DNA from: Aquiflexum sp. TKW24L
GTDB taxonomy: Bacteria; Bacteroidota; Bacteroidia; Cytophagales; Cyclobacteriaceae
Reading direction: 5' to 3'
Assembly (NCBI RefSeq): GCF_023502205.1
Contig: NZ_JAMFLG010000010.1
Coordinates: 86,239-150,238 of the forward strand
Length of the DNA stretch: 64,000 nucleotides
In this document: positions 8,458 through 17,089 of the stretch, one piece after another
How the letters are laid out: every line of letters starts with the position of its first letter
Numbering within the stretch: position 1 is the stretch's first letter
The notes under the pieces: model-generated
Database searches by the model: none
What the model saw: only the letters and a program-made list of their open reading frames with translations
What the model was told of the DNA's origin: nothing
Program-made: the position numbers and the translations under genes

Positions 8458-8529
8458 GTTGTAATTGTTGTAGTGGTTGTAATGGTTGTGGTGATTGTAG
8501 GGGTTGTAATGGTTGTAGTGGTTGTAATT
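8458..8529. repeat. 9-bp tandem satellite, 8 units
   Basis: Eight head-to-tail 9-mers of the form GTTGTANTG, with variation mainly in the last three bases, directly upstream of the AlbA_2 gene. The purine/pyrimidine bias is strong. On the minus strand it would encode Asn-Tyr-His repeats, but no start or ribosome-binding context supports translation. Confidence 0.85.
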
Positions 8530-8629
8530 GTTGTCAGCTTCGCGTTGTCTGGTTGTCAAGTTTCTGTCAGGTTGCCCCAATCTTGGTACTTGTTACATTA
8601 TACTTGGTTCTAAAAACGGTCTCTTGGTT

Positions 8630-8674
8630 CCTGAGCATAGTCGAAGGGTTCGGTCCCTTAGCATGGTCGCAGGG
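8630..8674. repeat. Two REP-like short repeats
   Basis: cctgagcatagtcgaaggg (8630-8648) is followed by a degenerate copy, cccttagcatggtcgcaggg (8655-8674). The first matches a short intergenic element of the form CTGAGC-n-TAGTCGAAG that is familiar from many bacterial genomes. It sits just after the uvrB stop codon. Confidence 0.5.
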
Positions 8675-8680
8675 CTCCCC

Positions 8681-10717
8681 TCAAACCCCTCTTTTCAAAT
8701 CTTCCAACCTGTTTTTCATTCCCTGCCATTCGTCTCTCAGTCGGGCAGCCTCCATAAAGTTGAGTTCTTTGGCTGCCTTTTCCATTTGCTTTTGAGTTTG
8801 AATGATGAGCTTTTCCAATTTGTCCTTGCTGAGATACTGCACTAGCGGATCGGCTGCGATCAAGGATGGAGAATCGATGGAATCCTCGTACAATTTGGCT
8901 TTTCGCTTGTTGTCTGCAACCGTGGTCTGACCCATGATTTTTTCTTTGGATTTTTTGATCGTCGTGGGGATAATTCCATGCTCAAGGTTGTAAGCAATCT
9001 GAAGACTTCTTCTCCTTTTGGTCTCATCGATGGCAAGCTGCATGGAGGCAGTCACTTTGTCTGCATACATGATTACTTTTCCGTTTTCATTCCTTGCTGC
9101 CCTGCCTATCGTCTGCACCAAACTTCTTTCATTTCTTAGAAATCCCTCTTTGTCCGCATCCAAAATCGCCACCAAAGACACCTCGGGCAAATCAAGTCCT
9201 TCTCTTAGCAAGTTCACCCCAACCAACACATCAAATACCCCAAGTCGCAATTCCCTCAAAATCTCCACCCTGTCCAATGGTTTAACCTCTGAGTGGATAT
9301 AGCGGCTATTTACGCCTGCCCTTTCGAGGAATTTTTGCAGTTCTTCGGCCATTCTTTTGGTCAACGTCGTAACCAACACCCGATCTCCTGCTTTGATGCG
9401 TTCATCTATTTCTTCCAACAAATCATCGATCTGATTGGCACTTGGCTTCACTTCGATGATCGGATCCAGCAAACCTGTCGGCCTGATAATCTGCTCCACC
9501 ACGATTCCTTCTGTTTTGTTCAGTTCATAATCTGCCGGCGTTGCACTGACATATATCGCTTGGTTGATTAGCCCCTCAAATTCATCAAAATTCAAAGGTC
9601 GGTTGTCTAAAGCAGAAGGAAGGCGGAATCCATAATCCACTAGATTGATTTTTCGGGAACGGTCACCACCCCACATCCCCCTGACCTGAGGCAAAGTGAC
9701 GTGGCTTTCATCGACCACCAACAAAAAATCATCAGGAAAATAATCGAGAAGGCAGAATGGCCTTGTCCCGGGTTTCCGCCTGTCAAAGTACCTGGAGTAG
9801 TTTTCCACTCCTGAGCAATAACCCAATTCGCGGATCATCTCCAAATCAAATTCCGTTCTTTCCTTCAGCCGCTTCGCCTCGATCAACCTCATATCACGCT
9901 CAAAAAACGCTACTTGGGCCATCATATCGTCTTGGATTTCGTGGATGGCAGTGTCTATAACATCCCTTCCTGTGACAAAAAGATTGGCCGGGAATATGGA
10001 AATGATTTTTTCATCTGATAATTTCTTCCCGGTGGCAGGATCGATTCTTTGAATGGCTTCAATCTCGTCTCCCCAAAAGAAAATCCTGTAGGCAAAATCA
10101 GCGTAGGCGACAAAAATATCCACTGTGTCTCCTTTTACCCGGAAGTTGCCATGGCTGAGATCATGGTTGACTCGGCTGTAAAGAATATCGACCAATTTGA
10201 AAAGCAACTGATTCCTTGGAATCCGGTCGCCTTCCTGCAGGCGGATGACGTTTTTCCCGAATTCCTCTGGATTTCCGATACCATAAATACAGGAAACTGA
10301 AGCGACAACGATGACATCCCTTCTACCGGACAACAAGGACGAGGTCGAACTCAACCTTAATTTTTCTATCTCTTCATTGATCGAAAGGTCCTTTTCGATG
10401 TAAGTCCCACTTGTCGGGATAAAGGCCTCGGGCTGGTAGTAATCATAGTAGGAAATAAAATATTCTACCGCATTTTCAGGAAAAAACTGCTTGAACTCGC
10501 CATAAAGCTGGGCGGCCAAAGTCTTGTTGTGGCTCAGGACCAAAGTTGGTTTCTGAACGTGCTGGATGACATTGGCAACAGTAAAAGTCTTCCCGGAACC
10601 TGTCACCCCGAGCAAAACCTGGGATTGCTCACCGGCATTGACGCCTTCTGTCAGCAGTTTGATCGCCTGGGGTTGGTCGCCTGTAGGTTTGTACTCCGAA
10701 ACTAATTTGAATTCCAT
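8681..10717 (-). CDS. uvrB: UvrABC excinuclease subunit B
   Basis: A 678-residue UvrB of normal length. It loads onto damaged DNA with UvrA, opens the helix and recruits UvrC for incision in nucleotide-excision repair. Walker A GVTGSGKT is at 37-44, the beta-hairpin context YYDYYQPEAF near 95, and the DESH helicase box precedes VTLPQVRGM. Helicase motifs V and VI contain GVNLLREGLDLPEVSLV and QTIGRAARN. A C-terminal UVR domain (about 635-670, KQMEKAAKELNFMEAARLRD) binds UvrC. It starts at an ATG at 10717 and appears monocistronic. Confidence 0.97.
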   Translation of the reverse strand: MEFKLVSEYKPTGDQPQAIKLLTEGVNAGEQSQVLLGVTGSGKTFTVANVIQHVQKPTLVLSHNKTLAAQLYGEFKQFFPENAVEYFISYYDYYQPEAFIPTSGTYIEKDLSINEEIEKLRLSSTSSLLSGRRDVIVVASVSCIYGIGNPEEFGKNVIRLQEGDRIPRNQLLFKLVDILYSRVNHDLSHGNFRVKGDTVDIFVAYADFAYRIFFWGDEIEAIQRIDPATGKKLSDEKIISIFPANLFVTGRDVIDTAIHEIQDDMMAQVAFFERDMRLIEAKRLKERTEFDLEMIRELGYCSGVENYSRYFDRRKPGTRPFCLLDYFPDDFLLVVDESHVTLPQVRGMWGGDRSRKINLVDYGFRLPSALDNRPLNFDEFEGLINQAIYVSATPADYELNKTEGIVVEQIIRPTGLLDPIIEVKPSANQIDDLLEEIDERIKAGDRVLVTTLTKRMAEELQKFLERAGVNSRYIHSEVKPLDRVEILRELRLGVFDVLVGVNLLREGLDLPEVSLVAILDADKEGFLRNERSLVQTIGRAARNENGKVIMYADKVTASMQLAIDETKRRRSLQIAYNLEHGIIPTTIKKSKEKIMGQTTVADNKRKAKLYEDSIDSPSLIAADPLVQYLSKDKLEKLIIQTQKQMEKAAKELNFMEAARLRDEWQGMKNRLEDLKRGV

Positions 10718-10779
10718 TTGATCTCAATTGAAAGACGATAACAAGTTTCAGGTGGCAAATAGTTTTGATTCCCGAAATA

Positions 10780-11985
10780 TTATCCTTTCAGAATCGGCTT
10801 GAATTTGTCCAAGTTATAATATAAGAAATTGGTTCGCAGAATCAGAACCAACAGCAAAGGCACAATGCTCGGGTGAAATGATTGCCATCCAAAGATCCAA
10901 AACACCAAACCCACATTTGCCGAAATCAGTGCGAACAGCAGGTATTTCTTCACCCAAACAGGAATGGATTTTCTCAAAAGCATGATGGCTAAAATCAAAT
11001 GTCCGGGAAATGCCCAAAGGATATTCCAGTTGTATTTGGTCTGGGAATGGAAAGTGAAAAGCCAAAGCATGGTAATCAGCAATCCCAACAAACCCAAAAC
11101 AGTAAAGAACCCAATATCAAATCCGATGAAAAGCCGTTTCCTTTTGAAGCCAAAATAGGTCAAGGCCATCACGAGAATTGCAAAAACCCACCAAAGGATG
11201 TATGGGTTGAACAAGTCCATTTGGGATTGCCTATCAGGAAACTCTAAGATCACCTTGTTTTCTTTGACCAATGGCCGTGTAGGGCCATCGCCAACGATCA
11301 TTGCTCTGCCAAACGCAGCTTCCATATAATCCGGCAAAAATTGCTTTTCCCTTTCCGAAGCATTGACATCGATAACCGAACCCAAGGCCAGGTCAATCCC
11401 AAAATCCGCCCAAGGCAAGGGATAAACGTATTCATCAATCAGATTTCTGAAGGTTTTGATCTCAGGATTTTGCTCTTCATTCCAGTCAAGCTGTTTCCCC
11501 AGAACCTTGTCAAACCCATCCCGGATTCTCGTGGCACAATTGTCATAGAAGAAATCATAGCGGTAAAACCTGTTTTGGGGCTGGTAATTGATCCGGAGAA
11601 ATTCGACAAGCCTTTCAATCTGTTCGGGGCTAAGGTCCAAAACCTGCTCCCGGACATCCCTTTCATGATAATTATATTCTTCTATAAACCGCTCATAGGT
11701 AGACACGCTGAGCATGTAATCCAATGTCCTTTGGGTGAATTTGACATAAAAATAGGGCGTGTTGAAATCAAAAGTCCCATAGTTGAATACCAGATCCTGA
11801 CCGGATTGCCGGTCCAAAACCCGGATGGCACTGTGCCCAAAAGCGGAGTAAAGCTGGTCTCCCGGATCACAGGTCAACAGGCTGATTTGGTAATCTTGCG
11901 CTGACGCAAAAAAAATAGTCGAATAAATAAACGAATAAGTAAGCAAGAATTTTTTCAATTGAACAAGCATAAAACTAAATTTCAT
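10780..11985 (-). CDS. Lnb_N/DUF4105 domain membrane protein
   Basis: A 401-residue protein with a signal peptide ending near FFASAQ. An N-terminal DUF4105 (Lnb_N) domain (about 30-260) carries the hallmark YSAFGHSAIRV and a YDFFYDNCATRIRD segment whose His and Cys are family-conserved. Four to five C-terminal membrane helices occupy about 270-390. The Lnb family includes lipoprotein N-acyl-modifying enzymes; whether this member does that reaction is inference. The start may instead be the Met at 11970 (MLVQLKK). It is divergent from the next gene with 24 bases between. Confidence 0.75.
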   Translation of the reverse strand: MKFSFMLVQLKKFLLTYSFIYSTIFFASAQDYQISLLTCDPGDQLYSAFGHSAIRVLDRQSGQDLVFNYGTFDFNTPYFYVKFTQRTLDYMLSVSTYERFIEEYNYHERDVREQVLDLSPEQIERLVEFLRINYQPQNRFYRYDFFYDNCATRIRDGFDKVLGKQLDWNEEQNPEIKTFRNLIDEYVYPLPWADFGIDLALGSVIDVNASEREKQFLPDYMEAAFGRAMIVGDGPTRPLVKENKVILEFPDRQSQMDLFNPYILWWVFAILVMALTYFGFKRKRLFIGFDIGFFTVLGLLGLLITMLWLFTFHSQTKYNWNILWAFPGHLILAIMLLRKSIPVWVKKYLLFALISANVGLVFWIFGWQSFHPSIVPLLLVLILRTNFLYYNLDKFKPILKG

Positions 11986-12009
11986 GGATAGGTCAAAACT
12001 TTTTCAAAT

Positions 12010-14340
12010 ATGGCTTTTTACAAACGTTATTCCGTCTTTGCCTTTTTAAATTCTCCACGAATTTATGGGAATAATCTTGTAATCTGTTTTTTCATGTTCG
12101 TAAATCCTATCATCGCACAGGGACAAATCGTCCACGAACTCAATGATTACAAAAGTATAGCTTCCGGAGATTACAACAATCCTGCGGTTTGGGAGATTTG
12201 GGATGGGATCGTTTGGGTTGCGGCTAGTGTCAAACCTGAAAGGACCAATAATATTTTCATTGATCAGGGACATGAAATGAGGTTGATAGGAAATGAAGAA
12301 GCAAAAAATGTTTATTTATATAGCGCAACGGGAACATCAAGAAAATTGAATTTACAAAGTTTTGAGCTTCTAGTTTACGGCGCATTAAGAGCGATTGGAC
12401 CATTAGGTCCTGACTTTATAATAAATGGAAGTGCAAGTTTATTGACAGATTGGATTTATCCTGTTTCGGGAAAGATTGTATTTAAAGGTACCTCAAGAAC
12501 AGTTGTAGACAGGGCTTCATGGAGTGCTCAAAATCGAAATAGCAAATTCACTGTGGTTTTTAATCCAGAACCTGGAGAAATGTTAACAGTGAATTCAGCC
12601 TTCAAGGCGAACATTTTTATCATACAAACAGGTACAGTATTCCAAACAGTCAATACTGTGGGTATTCCAGCATGTTCAACATTTTCTTTCAATGACCAGG
12701 TTATTTTTAATGGAACTGGTCCATATGGAAATTTGATCATTGAACCTGGAGCGACACTTATTTCGGAATGCTTTAATTCAAATGGTCAAATAATTAGAAG
12801 AACAGATGGAATCCCAGCCGCCCTTTTCCACTTAAAACCCGGAGCAAATTTTGTCCTTTTGGCAAATGATCCTACAATGGATGTCGCAGAATTCCGCTTT
12901 GAGGGAAATGTATATTACCGCTCCAATTCGGGAAACCAACGTCTGGTCAGGACAACTTTTGCCACTTCAGGAAATCCCAAAACCTACAACAACATCCTAT
13001 TCGAAAATGCCTCCAACAAGTTATTGACTGACTCCTTGTTTCTCAACGGAGACTTTGCAAGACTGACAGGCGGAAATATCGTAGAAGCGCCTACTTTCCT
13101 GAGGTTTCAAGGAACAGGGATACAACAGGTGTTCGGTTTTGATATTGACCTAAGGCAATTGGAAGTCAATAAGCCATTGGGCAGTTTGGTTTTTTCTTCG
13201 GACGTGAGGGCAAAAACCAACTTTATCATGAAAAACGGTCAGGTCGATTTCACCGGATTTGACTTGTATGTGAATACTGCAGGAGGTGGAACTTTATCTT
13301 ATGAAGGTGGAAAATGGATCAACCTGAATCAGTTAATTTACAACCAAATCCCGGCAACGCTGACCGCAGCCAATGCCACTTTCCCTTTTGAAGATTTATA
13401 TCAAGGTGGGATCAGAAAAGTGCAGCTTTTGGGCAATTCTCCGGGAGGCAATATTTCAGTCCGCTTTATAGAAATTCCCGGCAGTAACAATGACCCGATG
13501 TATGATGATTTGGATGGAACCCCGATACTCTATCAACTGAACAGCTATTTTGAATTTTCGGGAATGAGTCCAAGCACAAGTCCTATAGAAATGAGAATAT
13601 CGGCTGAAAATCTCGTGGTGGACGATGTGGACGACCTGAGAATCACCGGAAATGGAAGTGCCGCCTCGGGTACTCATTTGCCGGGATTGGATCCAACATT
13701 GCTTTGGGCAAGAAGGGAATTGGAATACGGTCAAATCAATGGAAATAATTTTACTGTTGGCAGTTTCAGGTTGCTTTCTGTGTTGCCTGTGACTTGGCTG
13801 GATGTTTCCGCAAAATGGAATCGGGAAAACATTGAAATCTTATGGTCAACTGCCAAAGAGTTGGACAATCAGAAGTTTTTGGTTCATCGCTCATTGGATG
13901 GGATTGACAACTTTGAAATTATCGCAGAAGTTGCCTCCAAAGGAAATAGCGATCAAATTCAGGAATATCGGTTTTCCTACAGTGAAAAATTAAGAGGAAG
14001 TGATGCCTATTTTCAAATTGAGCAAAGAGATATTGCCGGAAAAAATTCTTTCAGCGAAGTATTCAAGTTAAAAGGAAATCCAAAAATGGATACGCCACAG
14101 AAAGCCTCCATTTGGCCAAATCCCTATGAAAATGGCGCTATCCATGTTGAATTGCCACAGGATATAAATCCCGATCAAATCTCAATCTCCGTTTCAGACA
14201 TGAAAGGCCAATCCTTCTTTATCGGTAAAAATCCCGGACTTCGTTTGGAGGAGTTTCTTGGCAAACTCAGGCCAGGTGTTTATCTCATTGAGTTGAGTTC
14301 CGAGGACGGAAAATGGGTTTTGAAGCTGCTGAAAAAATAA
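12010..14340 (+). CDS. Secreted protein with T9SS type A sorting domain
   Basis: A 776-residue extracellular protein. A hydrophobic export signal (about 24-40, ending near IIAQG) is preceded by an unusually long N-terminal stretch. The middle is beta-rich and low in Lys, like adhesin or beta-helix regions (repeated strands with Gly-Asn turns). A fibronectin-like segment follows at about 590-680. The last ~80 residues form a T9SS type A domain: IWPNPYENG, then VSDMKGQS, then LRPGVYLIEL and a short basic end. It should cross the outer membrane by the Por system and be anchored or released. No enzyme signature was recognised. Confidence 0.75.
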   Translation: MAFYKRYSVFAFLNSPRIYGNNLVICFFMFVNPIIAQGQIVHELNDYKSIASGDYNNPAVWEIWDGIVWVAASVKPERTNNIFIDQGHEMRLIGNEEAKNVYLYSATGTSRKLNLQSFELLVYGALRAIGPLGPDFIINGSASLLTDWIYPVSGKIVFKGTSRTVVDRASWSAQNRNSKFTVVFNPEPGEMLTVNSAFKANIFIIQTGTVFQTVNTVGIPACSTFSFNDQVIFNGTGPYGNLIIEPGATLISECFNSNGQIIRRTDGIPAALFHLKPGANFVLLANDPTMDVAEFRFEGNVYYRSNSGNQRLVRTTFATSGNPKTYNNILFENASNKLLTDSLFLNGDFARLTGGNIVEAPTFLRFQGTGIQQVFGFDIDLRQLEVNKPLGSLVFSSDVRAKTNFIMKNGQVDFTGFDLYVNTAGGGTLSYEGGKWINLNQLIYNQIPATLTAANATFPFEDLYQGGIRKVQLLGNSPGGNISVRFIEIPGSNNDPMYDDLDGTPILYQLNSYFEFSGMSPSTSPIEMRISAENLVVDDVDDLRITGNGSAASGTHLPGLDPTLLWARRELEYGQINGNNFTVGSFRLLSVLPVTWLDVSAKWNRENIEILWSTAKELDNQKFLVHRSLDGIDNFEIIAEVASKGNSDQIQEYRFSYSEKLRGSDAYFQIEQRDIAGKNSFSEVFKLKGNPKMDTPQKASIWPNPYENGAIHVELPQDINPDQISISVSDMKGQSFFIGKNPGLRLEEFLGKLRPGVYLIELSSEDGKWVLKLLKK

Positions 14341-14436
14341 ATCCTGATAATTTGCCTTTTGTATAATTATGGAGTGCTTCAAAAGCACCTATTTGGATTA
14401 ATTTTTTACCTTGTTGGTCAAACCCAACCGAAACCT

Positions 14437-15750
14437 ATGACCATTTTATTTGTTTTCGTCAGCATCTTGGTTCTGATCTTACTGATCACCTGGCTGAAGC
14501 TGAATCCATTTTTAGCTTTTTTGATTTCCTCCATCTTAGCAGGTTTTTTATTGGGGATTCCACCTGAACAAATCGCAGGTTCCATCCAAAAAGGGATCGG
14601 TGGATTGCTCGGAGACTTGGTCATCGTCATCGTGATGGGTGCCATGTTGGGCAAATTGGTAGCTGAAAGTGGTGCAGCCCAAAGAATCGCCGACACACTG
14701 ATGTCCATTTTTGGGGTAAAAAACGTGACTTGGGCCATGATGGTCACCGGTTTGGTTGTTGGGATTCCTTTATTCTACAATGTCGGTTTTGTATTGCTCG
14801 TACCTTTGGTCTTTTCAGTTTCCTATAGGTACAAACTTCCCGCGGTTTATGTTGGCATTCCGATGTTGGCAGCACTTTCGGTAACCCATGGATTTTTACC
14901 ACCTCATCCCTCCCCGGCTGCATTGGTTGCTCAGTTTGGGGCCAATATGGGGCTTACGTTGGCTTATGGGTTGATCGTGGTTATTCCCACGATCATCATC
15001 GCCGGCCCACTTTTCGCTAAGTTTTTGAAGGGAATTGATTCAAAACCTTTACAAACCTTTCAGGCCAAACAAAGAGAAGAAGCGGATCTACCCGGTACTT
15101 TCAATAGTTTCTTTTCTGCGCTTTTTCCTGTTTTCTTGTTGGTAGGCACTACGGTTGTCAGCCTGCAGATGTCACCTGACCACGTTCTTTTCCCTTATTT
15201 CAAATTCGTGGGCGATCCGGGTATGGTGATGTTACTCTCCTTGTTGATTGCAACATTCACTTTGGGAGTCAATATGAAATTCAAAATCCCTCAATTGATG
15301 GATATCTATGTGGTGGCAGCCAAGGATGTCGCGATGATATTGTTGATCATTGCAGGTGCGGGAGCTTTGAAGCAGGTTTTGATGGACTCGGGAGTCAGTC
15401 AGACTATCGCAGATTCATTACAGGGATGGGATGTGCATCCGCTGATTTTGGCTTGGTCGATCACTGCCATCATCCGGGTTTGCGTAGGTTCGGCGACTGT
15501 TGCAGGACTGACGACCGCAGGCATCATAGCACCTATGGTCGGTGGCGGAAATGTTGACCCAAATTTGTTGGTATTGGCGATCGGAGCCGGGAGTTTGATG
15601 TTTTCCCATTTCAATGATGCTGGATTTTGGCTTTATAAGGAATACTTTAATGTTAGCGTCAAAGACACCATCAAATCCTGGTCTGTGATGGAAACCATCG
15701 TGGCTGTTGTCGGATTGGGAGGGGTGTTGATTTTGGATGTTTTTATTTGA
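14437..15750 (+). CDS. GntP-family gluconate:H+ symporter-like permease
   Basis: A 437-residue integral membrane protein with about 12-14 hydrophobic helices and the GntP-family landmarks GIGGLLGDLVIVIVMGAMLG, FYNVGFVLLVPLVF, THGFLPPHPSPAA and SHFNDAGFW. Family members import gluconate, D-serine or other small hydroxy acids with protons. The substrate here is unknown, and no kinase or dehydrogenase for gluconate lies next to it. The start at 14437 (MTILFVF) is the standard family start; the longer open frame upstream is not needed. Confidence 0.85.
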   Translation: MTILFVFVSILVLILLITWLKLNPFLAFLISSILAGFLLGIPPEQIAGSIQKGIGGLLGDLVIVIVMGAMLGKLVAESGAAQRIADTLMSIFGVKNVTWAMMVTGLVVGIPLFYNVGFVLLVPLVFSVSYRYKLPAVYVGIPMLAALSVTHGFLPPHPSPAALVAQFGANMGLTLAYGLIVVIPTIIIAGPLFAKFLKGIDSKPLQTFQAKQREEADLPGTFNSFFSALFPVFLLVGTTVVSLQMSPDHVLFPYFKFVGDPGMVMLLSLLIATFTLGVNMKFKIPQLMDIYVVAAKDVAMILLIIAGAGALKQVLMDSGVSQTIADSLQGWDVHPLILAWSITAIIRVCVGSATVAGLTTAGIIAPMVGGGNVDPNLLVLAIGAGSLMFSHFNDAGFWLYKEYFNVSVKDTIKSWSVMETIVAVVGLGGVLILDVFI

Positions 15751-15753
15751 AAT

Positions 15754-15931
15754 GATATAAATGGATATATTCTTCGTGAAATACGTTGATATATGCTTTG
15801 CGATATAGAGTTGATATATGCTGCGCGATATTCGAAAATGATATTAATGGATATTGGCTTTGCGATATTTAGTTGATATAAAGTGGATATATGCTGCGCG
15901 ATATATGGTTGATATAAATGGATATAGGTCC
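15754..15931. repeat. GATATA satellite block A1
   Basis: Degenerate tandem units of about 25 bp of the form GATATATGCTkCGCGATATA plus a short linker, mixed with gatataaat/gga spacers. The last 46 bases (15886-15931) are identical to 16831-16876 in the next spacer. The units are nearly palindromic, with TATAT and ATATA arms around a GC-rich centre. No coding potential. Confidence 0.85.
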
Positions 15932-16033
15932 TGAATCAAATGCTATTTGAAGATTTTGGCTTATGAAAATTTCAGTTCATAAAACTTTAGATTCGAAAAA
16001 AAGATAGATCGGAATCAAACATCAATTCTGGAC

Positions 16034-16225
16034 CCTATTTCAATTTATTTCTACCTTATTTCAACTTTATTTCAATAATTATCCACTTATGATTTCAACA
16101 GATGATTGATTTGGCAGTAGCCTAAAGACTTGAACCTATTTCAATTTATTTCCACCTTATTTCAACTTTATTTCAATAATATTTCAATGATATTTCCACC
16201 ATATTTCTATCATATTTCAATCCAA
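16034..16225. repeat. Pyrimidine-rich TATTTC satellite block B1
   Basis: A run of TATTTCaa/TATTTCca units. Two near-identical 46-base copies lie at 16034-16079 and 16135-16180, starting cctatttcaatttatttc, and are followed by further ATATTTC units up to the RidA-like gene. The same sequence recurs at 16976-17015. Strong C/T bias on the plus strand. Confidence 0.85.
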
Positions 16226-16262
16226 TCTCAAATCTCTTGTCTCAAATCTCAAATCTAATTTC

Positions 16263-16727
16263 ATGAAAACAGCTGAAGAAAATTTTGCCTCACTTGGCCT
16301 GACTTTACCTCCTCCACCAAAGCCTCTTGGTGTTTATAAACCTTGCTTGGTAGATGGAAAATACCTGTATCTATCTGGCCACGGCACAGTCCAAGAAGAC
16401 GGAACCTTGATCATTGGCCGTGTAGGCAAAGACATGGACATGGAAGCAGGAAAGTTGGCTGCAAGACAAGTCGGTCTCGCCATGTTGGCCACCATCAAAG
16501 CCAACATCGGTTCACTCAATAAAGTCAAACGTGTCATCAAAGTTTTGGGAATGGTCAACTGTTCACCGGAATTTGAAAGACACCCTTATGTCATCAATGG
16601 CTGCAGCGAATTGTTTGCGTCTGTCTGGGGAACAGAGAATGGAATCGGAGTTAGAAGCGCCGTAGGATTTGGTTCTTTGCCTGATAATATTCCTGTAGAG
16701 ATTGAGGCTTTATTTGAATTGGAATAA
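16263..16727 (+). CDS. RidA/YjgF-family protein
   Basis: A 154-residue protein of the longer RidA-like subgroup (LPPPPKPLGVYKPCL near the N-terminus). Canonical RidA members hydrolyse reactive enamine/imine intermediates to ketoacids. Typical segments seen are YLSGHGTV, QVGLAMLATIKANIGSLNKV, RVIKVLGMVNC and the C-terminal LPDNIPVEIEALFEL. The catalytic Arg of the RidA clade is not clearly in its usual place, so activity is uncertain. A satellite-filled spacer lies on each side, and the M19 dipeptidase follows. Confidence 0.85.
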   Translation: MKTAEENFASLGLTLPPPPKPLGVYKPCLVDGKYLYLSGHGTVQEDGTLIIGRVGKDMDMEAGKLAARQVGLAMLATIKANIGSLNKVKRVIKVLGMVNCSPEFERHPYVINGCSELFASVWGTENGIGVRSAVGFGSLPDNIPVEIEALFELE

Positions 16728-16736
16728 ATATTTTGA

Positions 16737-16876
16737 TATATGCTTTGCGATATAAGGTTGATATAAAGTTGATATATGCTTCGCGATATAGATAGATATA
16801 AAGTTGATATATCCTTCGCGATATTTAATTGATATATGCTGCGCGATATATGGTTGATATAAATGGATATAGGTCC
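16737..16876. repeat. GATATA satellite block A2 (copy of A1)
   Basis: The same ~25-bp GATATATGCTkCGCGATATA units as at 15754-15931, with four clear units. It ends in the 46-base stretch (16831-16876) identical to 15886-15931, including the closing ggatataggtcc. Confidence 0.85.
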
Positions 16877-16975
16877 ATATTCAATCGCTAATCCTACTCT
16901 TTCCCCTTTAAAAGAATTCAAAAAAATCTTTGAATTCAATAGACGATTGACTTGAATCAAACCTCAAGACCCAAA

Positions 16976-17085
16976 CCTATTTCAATTTATTTCTACCTTA
17001 TTTCAACTTTATTTCTATTGTATTTCTACCTTATTTCAATAATATTTCCACCATATTTCCATAATATTTCCACCATATTTCATTT
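16976..17085. repeat. TATTTC satellite block B2 (copy of B1)
   Basis: Repeats the cctatttcaatttatttc start of block B1, then TATTTCcacca units up to the dipeptidase start codon. Together with 16737-16876 it reproduces the A-then-B order of the previous spacer. Confidence 0.85.
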
Positions 17086-17089
17086 ACAA

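Noticed and set aside
8416..8580. N-terminal extension of the AlbA_2 protein with Asn-Tyr-His repeats
   Set aside because: It is a translation of the 9-bp satellite; the domain starts at 8415.
16586..16960. Minus-strand open frame of 124 codons
   Set aside because: Its product is just the satellite read as Ile-Tyr-Gln-Leu and Ser repeats, overlapping the RidA-like gene.
15754..17085. CRISPR array
   Set aside because: The units are degenerate and mostly contiguous, without constant-length unique spacers, and no cas gene is present.
16952..17089. N-terminal extension of the M19 dipeptidase as a membrane anchor
   Set aside because: Its hydrophobic residues come from the TATTTC satellite; M19 homologs begin at the DAHLD motif.
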